A stretch of DNA of 64,000 nt from NCBI RefSeq assembly GCF_003284895.1, contig NZ_QMDV01000004.1, positions 312,501 to 376,500 of the forward strand, in the 5' to 3' direction. How positions within the stretch are numbered: the stretch's first letter is position 1; every line of letters begins with the position of its first letter. The notes beneath the pieces were generated by a model. That model was not told where the DNA came from. It saw only the letters and a list, made by a program, of their open reading frames with translations, and searched no databases. This stretch comes from Pontibacter arcticus (lineage in GTDB: Bacteria; Bacteroidota; Bacteroidia; Cytophagales; Hymenobacteraceae). The position numbers were made by a program, and so were the translations under genes. Below, piece after piece: positions 1 to 9,419 of the stretch.

Positions 1-569
1 GATTACGGATAGACTATACCGCCACCACCGACAAAGCCACGCCCGTAAACCTGACCAACCACAGTTACTTTGACTTGAGTGCCGGGCAGGAAAAAAATAT
101 CCTCAACAACATCGTTCAGATAAACGCCGAAAAGTATACCGTACCGGATAAAGACCTGATCCCGACCGGAGAGCTGGCACCTGTACACGGCACGCCACTG
201 GATTTTACAACGCCCGAGCCAATTGGCACGCGCATCGACAATCTACAGGGATACGGCTACGACCTGAACTATGTGATCAATAACGGCGGCGAAGACCTGG
301 TACATGCCGCCACGGTTTACGAACCTACCACCGGCCGCGTAATGGAAGTACACACCACCCAGCCCGGCCTGCAATTGTACACTGCTTACCACCTGGATGG
401 CAGCCTGAAGGGCAAGGATAACCGCCCGTATAACCGTTATGCCGGCCTCTGCCTCGAAGCGCAGCACTTCCCGGATTCGCCGAACAAGCCCAATTTTCCG
501 AGTACACTTTTAAAGCCCGGCGACACGTACCGCGAAACAACCATTTATAAATTCGCGGTGCGTAGATAA
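1..569 (+). CDS. galM: Aldose 1-epimerase, C-terminal part (5' end outside window)
   Basis: The reading frame is open from base 3 and ends at a TAA at 567-569, leaving 188 residues of a protein that starts upstream of the window. Galactose mutarotases interconvert alpha and beta anomers of aldoses. Visible family marks are the LTNHSYFDLS segment near the start of the fragment, whose His is the catalytic acid in this family, the GLQLYT strand, and the GLCLEAQHFPDSPN segment, which carries the catalytic Glu. The first in-frame ATG (base 75) falls inside the conserved core, so it is not the real start. The next gene starts 27 bases downstream on the same strand, so co-transcription is possible. 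Identification is firm; which sugar is used cannot be told. Confidence 0.92.
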   Translation, partial: LRIDYTATTDKATPVNLTNHSYFDLSAGQEKNILNNIVQINAEKYTVPDKDLIPTGELAPVHGTPLDFTTPEPIGTRIDNLQGYGYDLNYVINNGGEDLVHAATVYEPTTGRVMEVHTTQPGLQLYTAYHLDGSLKGKDNRPYNRYAGLCLEAQHFPDSPNKPNFPSTLLKPGDTYRETTIYKFAVRR

Positions 570-596
570 GTATAAAACCAGTTACAAAGTATAAAT

Positions 597-1619
597 ATGA
601 TCGAACGCCAGGTATACCGCATGCCCAAAGCCGGCTCTATTAATGATCTGAAACTGCAGACCGAAGAGCTGCCGCAGCCGGGGCCAGACGAAGTATGCGT
701 GCGCGTAAAAGCGATCGGGCTTAATTTTGCAGATATTTTTGCGATGCAGGGCCTTTACAGCGCCACACCCGCCGGCTCTTTTATTCCGGGGCTGGAATTT
801 TCGGGTGAGGTTTTGGCAGTTGGCAGCGAAGTGGAAAGCCACAAGCCCGGCGACAGGATTATGGGCGTTACCAAATTTGGCGGGTACGTTTCGCATATCA
901 ACCTGCCGCAACGCTACATTATTCCGTTGCCCGATGCGTGGAGCTTTGAAGAGGGCGCCGGCTTTCTGGTACAGGGGCTAACGGCGTATTATGCCCTTAC
1001 GGAACTGGGCAACCTGCAGCAAAACAGCACCGTGCTGATACACAGCGCAGCCGGCGGCGTAGGCATTCTGGCAAACCGGATCTGTAAGCAATATGGCGCT
1101 TTTACCATTGGTACGGTGGGCAATGCCGCTAAAGTAGATTTTCTGCTGCACGATGAAAAGTATGATGCGGTGCTGGTGCGTGATAGCAACTTCAAAAGTA
1201 ACCTGAAAGCCATACTTGGCGAGCGGCCGTTGCAGCTTATCATGGAGTGTATCGGCGGCAAAATTCTGAAACAAGGATGGGAAACAATGGCACCTATGGG
1301 CCGGATGGTGGTGTATGGTAGCGCAAGTTTCAGTAGCCACAGTGCAAAACCCAATTACCCGCGCCTGGTGTGGCAGTTCCTGCGCAGACCCAAAATTGAT
1401 CCCTTGCGCCTGCCCACCGAAAACAAATCACTGATGGGTTTTAATTTGATTTACCTCTACGAGCAAACCGATATGATGCACCAGTTCCTCGCCGAATTGC
1501 AGGCACTTGCGCTAAAACCACAGCACATCGGCCACGTTTTTTCTTTTGATCAGATGCACGAAGCGATCCATTTGTTTCAGCGGGGCAAAACGATTGGGAA
1601 GGTAGTTGTGAATGTGTAA
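597..1619 (+). CDS. Zinc-independent medium-chain reductase, quinone oxidoreductase / VAT-1-like
   Basis: 340 residues, typical for a medium-chain dehydrogenase/reductase. The N-terminal GroES-like half contains the segment GLNFADIFAMQGLY and a GLEFSGEV strand, as in quinone reductases and VAT-1 proteins. The Rossmann half has the NAD(P)-binding loop HSAAGGVGILA at about residues 150-160. The zinc-binding cysteines of alcohol dehydrogenases are not seen, so an NAD(P)H-dependent quinone or enone reductase is expected. It follows the epimerase gene with a short gap and ends just before a clear terminator. The substrate is unknown; the family call is solid. Confidence 0.85.
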   Translation: MIERQVYRMPKAGSINDLKLQTEELPQPGPDEVCVRVKAIGLNFADIFAMQGLYSATPAGSFIPGLEFSGEVLAVGSEVESHKPGDRIMGVTKFGGYVSHINLPQRYIIPLPDAWSFEEGAGFLVQGLTAYYALTELGNLQQNSTVLIHSAAGGVGILANRICKQYGAFTIGTVGNAAKVDFLLHDEKYDAVLVRDSNFKSNLKAILGERPLQLIMECIGGKILKQGWETMAPMGRMVVYGSASFSSHSAKPNYPRLVWQFLRRPKIDPLRLPTENKSLMGFNLIYLYEQTDMMHQFLAELQALALKPQHIGHVFSFDQMHEAIHLFQRGKTIGKVVVNV

Positions 1620-1653
1620 AGAAAGAAACCGGAAAGTATAGAAAACAAAAAAA

Positions 1654-1678
1654 GCTCCTCAGGTAGAGGAGCCTTTTT
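1654..1678 (+). terminator. Rho-independent terminator after the VAT-1-like reductase
   Basis: A perfect 7-bp stem, gctcctc / gaggagc, with a 5-base loop (aggta), followed by a run of six T and preceded by a run of A, so it may work in both directions. It lies 34 bases after the reductase stop codon. Confidence 0.85.
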
Positions 1679-1679
1679 T

Positions 1680-2150
1680 GTAATGATCAGTTTATTAGAA
1701 AACTTTTCAACTTTTAGCCGTGTCTTTTTACGGTGATTGATTTTAAAAGGTTATCTCTTTCTGTAAAATAGTTGAAAATAAATTAACAAAAGTCTAGGTT
1801 ATTTATGTTAAATACTGATAATGAGTATGTTGTGCAGCTGATAAATTTTTAAAAAATTAAAATTTAAACTTTTCTATCTGCCCTTTCTTGGGTTTTCATC
1901 AACAACTACATTTAAGTTTTTTCTGCTGAAAACATCCAGCACCTTCAGTATGAATCGGTTACCGGTATCTCTTTTAGCGAAGTATTTATTTAAAATGCCT
2001 GATTTATACTTTACCTGCTAGTTTCCCTCGTATCCTGGCCTGTAAAACCTGAACCCATCCTGCACTTAACCCAGAATCAGCTAAATTTTTAAGTTGATTT
2101 TCCTAATTTGCAAACTGGTAACAATTTTACATGCTTCCCCATTTAAGTTA
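1680..2150. other. AT-rich intergenic stretch upstream of the hybrid kinase
   Basis: No gene is supported here. The sequence is AT-rich, and from about 1881 to 1945 it contains a GGTTTTCAT..AACAACTACA block followed by GAAAACATCCAGCA. A diverged version of this arrangement lies at about 12895-12966, upstream of another gene. A TTG-initiated extension of the kinase frame begins at 2094 but is not convincing. Confidence 0.5.
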
Positions 2151-5100
2151 ATGAACATAATCAAGAATTTAAAGATCAGAGATAAGCTGATCCTGCTGCT
2201 GTCGTTGTTGCTGCTGCCACTTATTTATTTTGTTTTTTCAACAATAAGAGTTGAGCTGCAGGGAAATGAGTTACTGAAACAAGAAGTAATTCAGCTGGAA
2301 GAATCTGAAAAGATATCGGAACTGCTGCATTCGTTTCAGCGGGAACGAGCGCGCATTCTGGCCGCGGCGGCAGGTAACAGGCAGTATATTCTGGAAGCAG
2401 TAACGCAACGTAACTTAACCGATGCCGCTGAAAATGACCTGAAAGCTTTTCTGCTTAGCTCTGGCAGGTCGCTGCCCGAACTGGCTGCCCTCAACGAATT
2501 AAAAAAGCACCGCAGCAACCTGGATAATAAAAGCCTGAATGTACAGGAGTTCAGAGAATATTCTACCATGCTTGTTTTTAGCCTGCTGGATAAAATAGAA
2601 TCGAATGCAACGGGTATTACCAACCCGGCCATTGCCAGGCAACTGGTTAGTTTTAAAAACCTCGCTGAAGCAAAAATACAGCTAGGCCGCATCCGGAGTT
2701 TACTAATGCTGGTGTTGCAGGATAACAGTTTTACAGTTCGTGATTATGCGGCCATCAGTAACCAGATCATGTCGCTGGAACGTGCCTTGCAGGGTTATTA
2801 TCAATTTGCCGACCAGCAGAGCGTTAGCGAAATGCAGGCCACTATCTCATCGGAAAACTACCGGCAAGTTACCGATATTATAGACCAGATCCGGAAAGAT
2901 CCGAACATTGAACTTCCTACTTTTAACCCCGCCACCACCTTTAATCTATTCACAAAAGGTATAGAAGATTTCCGTAAGACCGAACGGAATCTGGTAAAGG
3001 ATATTAAAAGTAGAGTACAGGCAGAGAGCAACCAGAAAAAGCAGAACCTGCTCATTCTGATGGTTATTACGTTTCTTTTAATCGGGTTAACGGCACTGCT
3101 TTCCTTCTACATCATCAGCATTATTGCCACATCACTGTCTGCCTTAAAAACAGCTGCCGACCGCATTAAACTGGGTGCCACCGACGTGGTAATCGATATC
3201 GATAGCACCGACGAGATTGGGAGCGTGGCCGAGTCCTTCAGAGGTGTGCTGGAGAAAAATATTTTACTTTCCAATGTTGCCCGCGCCATCGGCGAAGGCA
3301 GTTACGAGGTAGAAGTTGTGCCGCAAAGCGACGAAGATATCCTGAGCTATTCCATCAAAAGTATGAAGGAAAACCTCCAGACCTTTACCACCGAATCGGA
3401 AGAGCGCAACTGGGTACTAACCGGCATTTCGGAGCTGAACAACCAGGTGGGAGGAGAGAACTCGCTGGAAAGTATAACAACTAAGATCGTCTCCTTTGTG
3501 TGTGATTATGCAGGAGCAGAAGCCGGCATTTTATACTTACATAACAACATTGGTAAACTAGAGCCAGCTGCTGCCTTTGGGGTGCAGCAACCGTTAGAAC
3601 AGTTGCCGCATTTTGCTTTGGGTACAGGCAAGGTAGGGCAGGCTGTCAGCGATAATAAAATACAGGTATTGGAGGCAGTGGCAGATGAGTACCTGCGTAT
3701 CAAAACGGGCCTGGCCGATATAGCGCCAGCTTCCATCATCATCATTCCGTTATACTTTGCCGACACTATCATCGGGGCGTTGGAGCTGAGTACACGCAAG
3801 CCGTATAATGAAGTGCAGCAACGGTTTTTCAATTCAGTTTCCGACCGGATCTCGGTGGTGATCTATACATTGAAATCGCATGTGCAAACCCAGGAGCTGC
3901 TTTACGAAACACAGAACCTGGCCGAAGAACTGGAAACACAGCAGGAAGAGCTGCGCCAGGTAAACTCCGAGTTAAGGGCATCCGAAGAAGAGCTGCGCGT
4001 AAACCAGGAAGAACTGCAGGAAAAGAATACCGAGCTGGAAGAGAAAGCACAGCTGCTGGAAGAACAGTACGAAGCGCTGCGTAATAAAAACAAGGCAATT
4101 GAAGACGCCCGCGAAGCCATCGAACTGAAGATACAGCAGGTAGAGACCGTGAGCAAGTATAAAAGCGATTTCCTGTCTAACATGAGCCATGAGTTGCGTA
4201 CGCCACTTAACAGCATCCTTATACTTTCGAGGTTGCTGGCCGATAACGCTGAAAATACGCTTTCTACCAAACAGCGTGACCACGCCCAGATCATCCACAA
4301 ATCCGGCAACGACCTGCTCAAGCTCATCAACGAGATACTGGATCTGTCTAAAATAGAATCGGGTATGATCCGGTTGGAAACCGATGAAGTAAAGCTTGAT
4401 TCGATTACGTTGGAGCCTATTTTCAGGGAAGTAGCCACTAAGAAGAATATCCGTTACAGCGAGCGCCATATTCCTGCATCCTTCGATACCATCATCACAG
4501 ACAGGTTCAGGCTGGAGCAGATCCTGAAAAACTTTATTGGCAATGCACTTAAATTTACCAGCGATGGCGGCGAAGTAGAATTGTCTGTTTACCCGGTTAC
4601 CACTAAACCAAACTTTGCATCCGCACATTTGCGTGAGCAGACCGATATCATCGCATTTTCGGTGCGCGATACCGGCATTGGTATTCCGGCAGATAAGCAG
4701 CACCTGGTGTTCGAAGCGTTCCAGCAAGCCGATACATCCACCACGCGCAAGTATGGCGGAACAGGTCTGGGCCTTACCATCAGCCGTGAGCTGGCAGCTA
4801 TACTTGGCGGCGAACTGATGCTGGAAAGCGAACCGGGCAAAGGCAGCACGTTTACGGTTTACCTGCCGCGTGTAGCCTCCAACCAACCTGCAAAGCCTAA
4901 TCTGGCGCAACCATCCATGGTGGCTTCGCAGCATAAAGCGGACTCCATGCAGCAACTTATCTCAGAGATGAAGCCCGGGAATAATGCCGAAGTTTCGATT
5001 CTGATTGTGGAAGACGACAAAGGCTTTAACGATATTCTGGCTGATTTTGCAACCGCGAAAGGCTTTAAAGTATACCAGGCCTACACAGGTAAAACCGGTT

Positions 5101-6161
5101 TGGAACTGGCGCACCAGCATAAGCCCAACGCCATGCTCCTTGATATTCAGTTGCCGGATATGATGGGCTGGGATGTGCTGCAGGAAATAAGAAAAGACAA
5201 AGTACTGCGTGCCACCAACGTGCACGTTATGTCGGCTTATGATAAGGAGGTAATTCAGGGGGCAAGCGACAACGAAGAATACATGCCCAAACCGGTTACG
5301 CTCGAAATGCTGAACAAAGCGTTTTTAACCTTCTCGGAAACAACGGAAGCGCCGCTCGAGAATATCCTGATTGTGGAAGATAATGAGGTGGAAAACAGGG
5401 CTGTGGCAGAACTGCTGCTGGCCCATAACCTGAAATCAACGTCTGCCTTCTCGGCGGAAGAAGCAGAGCAGGTGCTGGCCAAACATAAAGTTGACTGTAT
5501 CATACTTGACCTGAACCTGCCGGGCATGAAAGGCTACGACTGGATGAAAAAGATCCGTTCGAGCGAAGGCCTTTCTGATATTCCGATCATTATTTACTCG
5601 GGCAAAGACCTGAGCGAAGAAGAAGAAACCAGCCTGAAAGAGTTTACCAACACCATCATCATTAAAAACGAATACTCTTACCTGCGCCTGCTGGATGAAG
5701 TACAATTGTTCCTGCACAAAGTAAACCAGAAGCTGCCGCAGGGCAACGCGTTCCGGATGAAGCTGCACGTACCCGAAGAAGTATTGCAAGGCAAAAAAGT
5801 GCTGGTAGCCGATGATGATGTGCGTAACATTTACTCGCTCAGCAGCTTACTGGAGCTGCACGGCATGGAAGTAATAACTGCCAGCAACGGCGAAGAAGCC
5901 CTGCGCAAACTGGAAACCGAAAAAGGGATAGATATGGTGCTGATGGATGTGATGATGCCGGAAATGGATGGCATAGAAGCCACAAAACAAATCAGGAGCA
6001 AGATGCGTTTTAGTCAGTTGCCTATAATTGCGCTAACTGCTAAAGCTATGAAAGAAGACAAGGAAAAATGCCTGGCTGCAGGTGCCTCGGATTATATTAC
6101 GAAGCCCGTAGATACAGATAAACTGCTAACCTTAATGCGGGTATGGTTATATGAAGCTTAA
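2151..6161 (+). CDS. Hybrid sensor histidine kinase with NIT-like sensor, GAF and three receiver domains
   Basis: 1336 residues from the ATG at 2151, chosen because it gives a classic short cytoplasmic lead followed by a membrane helix (LILLLSLLLLPLIYFVFS); a TTG 57 bases upstream would add an unlikely tail. Order: TM1; an extracytoplasmic nitrate-sensor-like helical domain (LLHSFQRERARILAAAAGN is like NIT domains); TM2 near residues 302-325; HAMP; GAF about 426-566; a long Glu-rich coiled coil about 576-666; HisKA with the phospho-acceptor His in SNMSHELRTPLNS (about residue 680); HATPase with DTGIGI and GGTGLGL; then three receivers, the first with its Asp in LLDIQLPD (about 998). It overlaps cheR by 11 bases. 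It probably passes phosphate through several receivers; the stimulus is unknown. A nitrate or nitrite ligand is only a guess from the domain family. Confidence 0.93.
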   Translation: MNIIKNLKIRDKLILLLSLLLLPLIYFVFSTIRVELQGNELLKQEVIQLEESEKISELLHSFQRERARILAAAAGNRQYILEAVTQRNLTDAAENDLKAFLLSSGRSLPELAALNELKKHRSNLDNKSLNVQEFREYSTMLVFSLLDKIESNATGITNPAIARQLVSFKNLAEAKIQLGRIRSLLMLVLQDNSFTVRDYAAISNQIMSLERALQGYYQFADQQSVSEMQATISSENYRQVTDIIDQIRKDPNIELPTFNPATTFNLFTKGIEDFRKTERNLVKDIKSRVQAESNQKKQNLLILMVITFLLIGLTALLSFYIISIIATSLSALKTAADRIKLGATDVVIDIDSTDEIGSVAESFRGVLEKNILLSNVARAIGEGSYEVEVVPQSDEDILSYSIKSMKENLQTFTTESEERNWVLTGISELNNQVGGENSLESITTKIVSFVCDYAGAEAGILYLHNNIGKLEPAAAFGVQQPLEQLPHFALGTGKVGQAVSDNKIQVLEAVADEYLRIKTGLADIAPASIIIIPLYFADTIIGALELSTRKPYNEVQQRFFNSVSDRISVVIYTLKSHVQTQELLYETQNLAEELETQQEELRQVNSELRASEEELRVNQEELQEKNTELEEKAQLLEEQYEALRNKNKAIEDAREAIELKIQQVETVSKYKSDFLSNMSHELRTPLNSILILSRLLADNAENTLSTKQRDHAQIIHKSGNDLLKLINEILDLSKIESGMIRLETDEVKLDSITLEPIFREVATKKNIRYSERHIPASFDTIITDRFRLEQILKNFIGNALKFTSDGGEVELSVYPVTTKPNFASAHLREQTDIIAFSVRDTGIGIPADKQHLVFEAFQQADTSTTRKYGGTGLGLTISRELAAILGGELMLESEPGKGSTFTVYLPRVASNQPAKPNLAQPSMVASQHKADSMQQLISEMKPGNNAEVSILIVEDDKGFNDILADFATAKGFKVYQAYTGKTGLELAHQHKPNAMLLDIQLPDMMGWDVLQEIRKDKVLRATNVHVMSAYDKEVIQGASDNEEYMPKPVTLEMLNKAFLTFSETTEAPLENILIVEDNEVENRAVAELLLAHNLKSTSAFSAEEAEQVLAKHKVDCIILDLNLPGMKGYDWMKKIRSSEGLSDIPIIIYSGKDLSEEEETSLKEFTNTIIIKNEYSYLRLLDEVQLFLHKVNQKLPQGNAFRMKLHVPEEVLQGKKVLVADDDVRNIYSLSSLLELHGMEVITASNGEEALRKLETEKGIDMVLMDVMMPEMDGIEATKQIRSKMRFSQLPIIALTAKAMKEDKEKCLAAGASDYITKPVDTDKLLTLMRVWLYEA

Positions 6162-6981
6162 GAAGGATCTCCTTTTTGAGCAGGAAGCAGAAACGCTGAT
6201 CAAAGAGATACATGCCACCTATGGCTACGATTTCTCGGGTTATGCACGTGCTTCGGTATACCGGCGTATCAAACGTTTTTTAACAAATAAAGAGCTGGCA
6301 AGTATAGCAGAGCTGCGCACCAACCTGTTTCAGGACAGCTACTTTTTTGAGAATTTTCTGCAGGAAGTGACTGTGAACGTGACAGAGATGTTCCGCGATC
6401 CGGAATTTTTTCTGTCGTTGCGGACCAATGTGCTGCCCATACTTTCGACGTACCCTTTTATTAAGATATGGGATGCGGGCTGCTCTACCGGCGAAGAACT
6501 GATCTCGCTGGCTATTTTGCTGGAAGAAGAAGGCCTGCTGAACAGAACCAAGATTTACGCCACCGATATCAACCAGAAAGTGCTCAAACAGGCCAAAGAA
6601 GGTATTTACCCGGCTGCGCAAATGCCAACGTATACGGCGGCTTACTACGCAGCAGGGGGCAAACAGGAGTTTTCGAGTTATTACAGCAGCAATTACGGCA
6701 ATGTAAAATTCCATGCATCGCTGCTCAAAAATGTGGTGTTTTATCCGCATAACCTGGCCACCGATTCGTCTTTTAATGAGTTTCATTTGATCCTGTGCCG
6801 CAACGTGCTGATCTATTTTAACAGGGAGTTACAGGAACGTGTGTATGCTTTATTTGATCAGAGCCTGGTAAGTCTGGGGTATCTGGGACTAGGCAAAAAA
6901 GAATCGCTTAGTATGTCTCCTTTCAGCAGGCTTTATAACTTCGTGGATAAGGAACAACGCATTTACCGCAAAATAAACTAG
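6151..6981 (+). CDS. cheR: CheR-type protein-glutamate methyltransferase
   Basis: 276 residues with a CheR layout: an all-alpha N-terminal domain (YARASVYRRIKRF, then NVTEMFRDPEFF) and a SAM-binding Rossmann domain with WDAGCSTGEE and, further on, LILCRNVLIYF. CheR methylates glutamates on chemoreceptors. Here it overlaps the upstream hybrid kinase by 11 bases and no chemoreceptor or cheB is nearby, so it more likely methylates the kinase itself or tunes a non-chemotaxis pathway; this is inference. The start is fixed by the overlap. Translational coupling with the kinase is likely. Confidence 0.92.
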   Translation: MKLKKDLLFEQEAETLIKEIHATYGYDFSGYARASVYRRIKRFLTNKELASIAELRTNLFQDSYFFENFLQEVTVNVTEMFRDPEFFLSLRTNVLPILSTYPFIKIWDAGCSTGEELISLAILLEEEGLLNRTKIYATDINQKVLKQAKEGIYPAAQMPTYTAAYYAAGGKQEFSSYYSSNYGNVKFHASLLKNVVFYPHNLATDSSFNEFHLILCRNVLIYFNRELQERVYALFDQSLVSLGYLGLGKKESLSMSPFSRLYNFVDKEQRIYRKIN

Positions 6982-7144
6982 CCGGTAAATCGTATTAAAG
7001 TATAGTCTGAAACAAGAGTTCGGTTTAAAATCATATCTTTGGGCAACCTGTACTTTACAAGCATAGCTCAGCTATTTTCTGATTAAGCCAATTAAACAAG
7101 TGTAACGAATTTAGAGCAGATAAAAGCCATTTTACTTTCCTTAC

Positions 7145-8347
7145 ATGATTACTGACGAACAATGTAAATCTTTTGCGCCTGCTTCTGAGCTTCATCCGGT
7201 AAAAATTCTGCTGGTAGATGATAAGGCCGAAAACCTGATCAGCCTGGAAAGTCTGCTTTCGACGGATGATGAAAATATTACGTACCTGTTTGCTAACTCC
7301 GGTGAAGAAGCCCTGAGAATTGCGCTACAGGAAGAACTTGCCCTTATTTTGCTGGATGTGCAGATGCCCGGCATGAACGGGTATGAAGTAGCCCGTTACC
7401 TGCGCGATATTTCCAAGACAAGAGATATTCCGATAGTGTTTGTGACGGCTATAAACGAGCAGGACGCCCACGTGATTGAAGGCTTTGAGGCCGGTGCTGT
7501 CGATTTCCTGTTCAAGCCCCTGCACCCGTACATCACCAAAGCAAAAGTAGCGGCCTTCGTTAAGTTTTACCTTCAGAAAAAAGAACTGGAGAAAGTATAC
7601 AAACTTACCCTGGAAGCCAACCAGCAGTTAGAACAACGGGTAGAGGAACGTACCAAAGAACTTACCCGCGTTAACAAAGACCTGGATACCTTTGTGTACA
7701 CGGCATCCCACGACCTAAAAGCGCCCATCAACAACATCGAAGGCCTGATTACGGCGTTAAACGAAACCCTACAGGAAAATACCCCGGACCTGAAAGAGGC
7801 AACGCATATAATCGGGATGATCACCAATTCGGTGGGCCGTTTTAAAGATACCATTTCCGATTTAACGGACATCGCCAAGATACAATACGACTACGCTGCG
7901 GGCAAAGACCAGATCAACTTTAAAGAGTTGCTGGAAGATGTGAAGCTCAATATCAGAAACCTGATTGAAGAGTATGATGCGACTATTATAGATGATTTTT
8001 CGGGAGCGCCTGAGATTTTATTTTCCCGGAAAAACCTGCGCAGCATACTATATAACCTGATCTCGAACTCGCTTAAGTATAGCCACCCGGATCGTAAACC
8101 GCATATAGTCATCTCTACATCGATGGCGGATGGATGCACAGTTTTAGCGGTGCAGGATAACGGGCTGGGCCTCCGGAAGCAAGACCAGGAAAAGGTTTTC
8201 GGGATGTTTAAGCGCCTGCACACCCACGTAGACGGCACCGGGCTGGGCCTGGCTATTGTAAAGCGCATCGTAGAAAACTGCGACGGCAAAATAGAATTTG
8301 ATAGCGAGTTAAATGTAGGCTCCGTTTTTAAAGTTCACCTGAAATAA
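7145..8347 (+). CDS. Response regulator-histidine kinase hybrid (REC-HisKA-HATPase)
   Basis: 400 residues, cytoplasmic, without membrane helices. An N-terminal receiver (KILLVDDKAENL, phospho-acceptor Asp in LILLDVQMPGMNG, Lys in DFLFKPL) leads through a coiled coil (about residues 140-180) into a HisKA domain with the His in YTASHDLKAPINN, then a HATPase domain with QDNGLGL and GTGLGLAIV. Proteins of this build receive phosphate from another kinase and then signal themselves. It lies 163 bases after cheR and probably belongs to the same pathway. It ends just before a long hairpin terminator. A TATCTTTG motif at 7034-7041 resembles a Bacteroidota -7 element, but no matching -33 element was found. 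Confidence 0.92.
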   Translation: MITDEQCKSFAPASELHPVKILLVDDKAENLISLESLLSTDDENITYLFANSGEEALRIALQEELALILLDVQMPGMNGYEVARYLRDISKTRDIPIVFVTAINEQDAHVIEGFEAGAVDFLFKPLHPYITKAKVAAFVKFYLQKKELEKVYKLTLEANQQLEQRVEERTKELTRVNKDLDTFVYTASHDLKAPINNIEGLITALNETLQENTPDLKEATHIIGMITNSVGRFKDTISDLTDIAKIQYDYAAGKDQINFKELLEDVKLNIRNLIEEYDATIIDDFSGAPEILFSRKNLRSILYNLISNSLKYSHPDRKPHIVISTSMADGCTVLAVQDNGLGLRKQDQEKVFGMFKRLHTHVDGTGLGLAIVKRIVENCDGKIEFDSELNVGSVFKVHLK

Positions 8348-8363
8348 CAGCATCATACTTTAT

Positions 8364-8423
8364 CATAAACAAAGCCTCCCAAAGTATAAACTAAGATTTA
8401 TACTTTGGGAGGCTTTGTTTATG
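8364..8423. terminator. 27-bp perfect inverted repeat between convergent genes
   Basis: Arms at 8364-8390 and 8397-8423 are exactly complementary over 27 bases around a 6-base loop (ctaaga). It lies between the stop codons of two converging genes, so it should end transcription from both sides. The inner part of each arm contains AAAGTATAAA, the motif that is over-represented across the window. Confidence 0.85.
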
Positions 8424-8429
8424 GCCGGT

Positions 8430-9290
8430 TTAGCTCAGTAGTTCGTCGATGTGTTTGCGGATGTTGTGGCAGATCTGGTCGATGGGCAGGTCGTTGGCAT
8501 CGGTTCCGAAAGGATTTTCAATTTCTTCCGCGATCAGCTCCAGGCTGGCCAGTGCGTAAAGTATAAGCACCACCACCGGTATGATAAAATAGCCCATACT
8601 GAACACCCAGCCAAAAGGCAGCGTCATCACATAAAAGAAAATAAACTTCTTGATAAAGACGCTGTAAGTAAAAGGAATAGGCGTGTTTTTGATGCGCTCG
8701 CAGGCGCCGCAATATTCTGTCAGGGCTTTAATTTCTTCGCTCAGCACCAGCATCTGCGCGGTATTGCAACGGCCTTCGGCCTGCATATAATTCAGCCTGG
8801 TGTAAAGGGCGGCAGCGAGTTGGTTGGGCAAATGGCGCTCCTTTTTCAAGTCGAGTACGGGGTCGAGCTCACTGAAATCCTCGTTCTCGCGGAGCATATT
8901 TTTTAAAGCAAAACAATAGTTCGGAACCATCAACCTGAAAAATCTCCTGTCGTCGGGGTCGATGGTGATGGCCTGTAGTTTAATGGCCAGGTTGCGCGAG
9001 CTGTTGGTGATGCCGCCCCATATTTTACGGCCTTCCCACCAGCGGTCGTAGGCGGTGTTGGTCCGGAAAACAAGCAGCAACGAAATTACAAAACCTAGTA
9101 CGCCATGCATCAGCCCAACATGCCGGATGTACTCAGCCTGGCCCGCATTTAAATAATTGAGCTCGAAATAAGCAATAAGGCCAGCGTAGATACTGACCGC
9201 GATCATCAGCGGAAGCAACCTTCTGAACGTATCTGCTTTGCTGAATCTGAAAATAAAAATAAACCAGTCTTTAGGGTTGTAATTGATCAT
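8430..9290 (-). CDS. Bestrophin-like (UPF0187) membrane channel protein
   Basis: 286 residues with the bestrophin-family signature FRTNTAYDRWWEGRKIWG (about residues 75-92) following two N-terminal membrane helices, and two more hydrophobic segments near residues 210-245 (MTLPFGWVFSMGYFIIPVVV). A C-terminal acidic IENPFGTDANDLP motif matches the Ca-clasp region of the family. Bacterial members form pentameric ion channels. It stands alone on the minus strand, convergent with the kinase. The ion and its role are unknown; the family assignment is strong. Confidence 0.9.
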   Translation of the reverse strand: MINYNPKDWFIFIFRFSKADTFRRLLPLMIAVSIYAGLIAYFELNYLNAGQAEYIRHVGLMHGVLGFVISLLLVFRTNTAYDRWWEGRKIWGGITNSSRNLAIKLQAITIDPDDRRFFRLMVPNYCFALKNMLRENEDFSELDPVLDLKKERHLPNQLAAALYTRLNYMQAEGRCNTAQMLVLSEEIKALTEYCGACERIKNTPIPFTYSVFIKKFIFFYVMTLPFGWVFSMGYFIIPVVVLILYALASLELIAEEIENPFGTDANDLPIDQICHNIRKHIDELLS

Positions 9291-9419
9291 AGTTTAATAG
9301 GCAGCGCGACTTAAAAAAGTAAAGGTAAAAAGTATGCAGCGTAAGTATAACGTGCAGTATAAAATAAAGATAAGCCTTGCTATACATCCCCCAGGAGCAT
9401 ATGTTATACTTTACCAAAA

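Noticed and set aside
3972-4955. 327-codon minus-strand frame within the hybrid kinase
   Set aside because: Antisense shadow of the HisKA/HATPase coding region, with no protein features.
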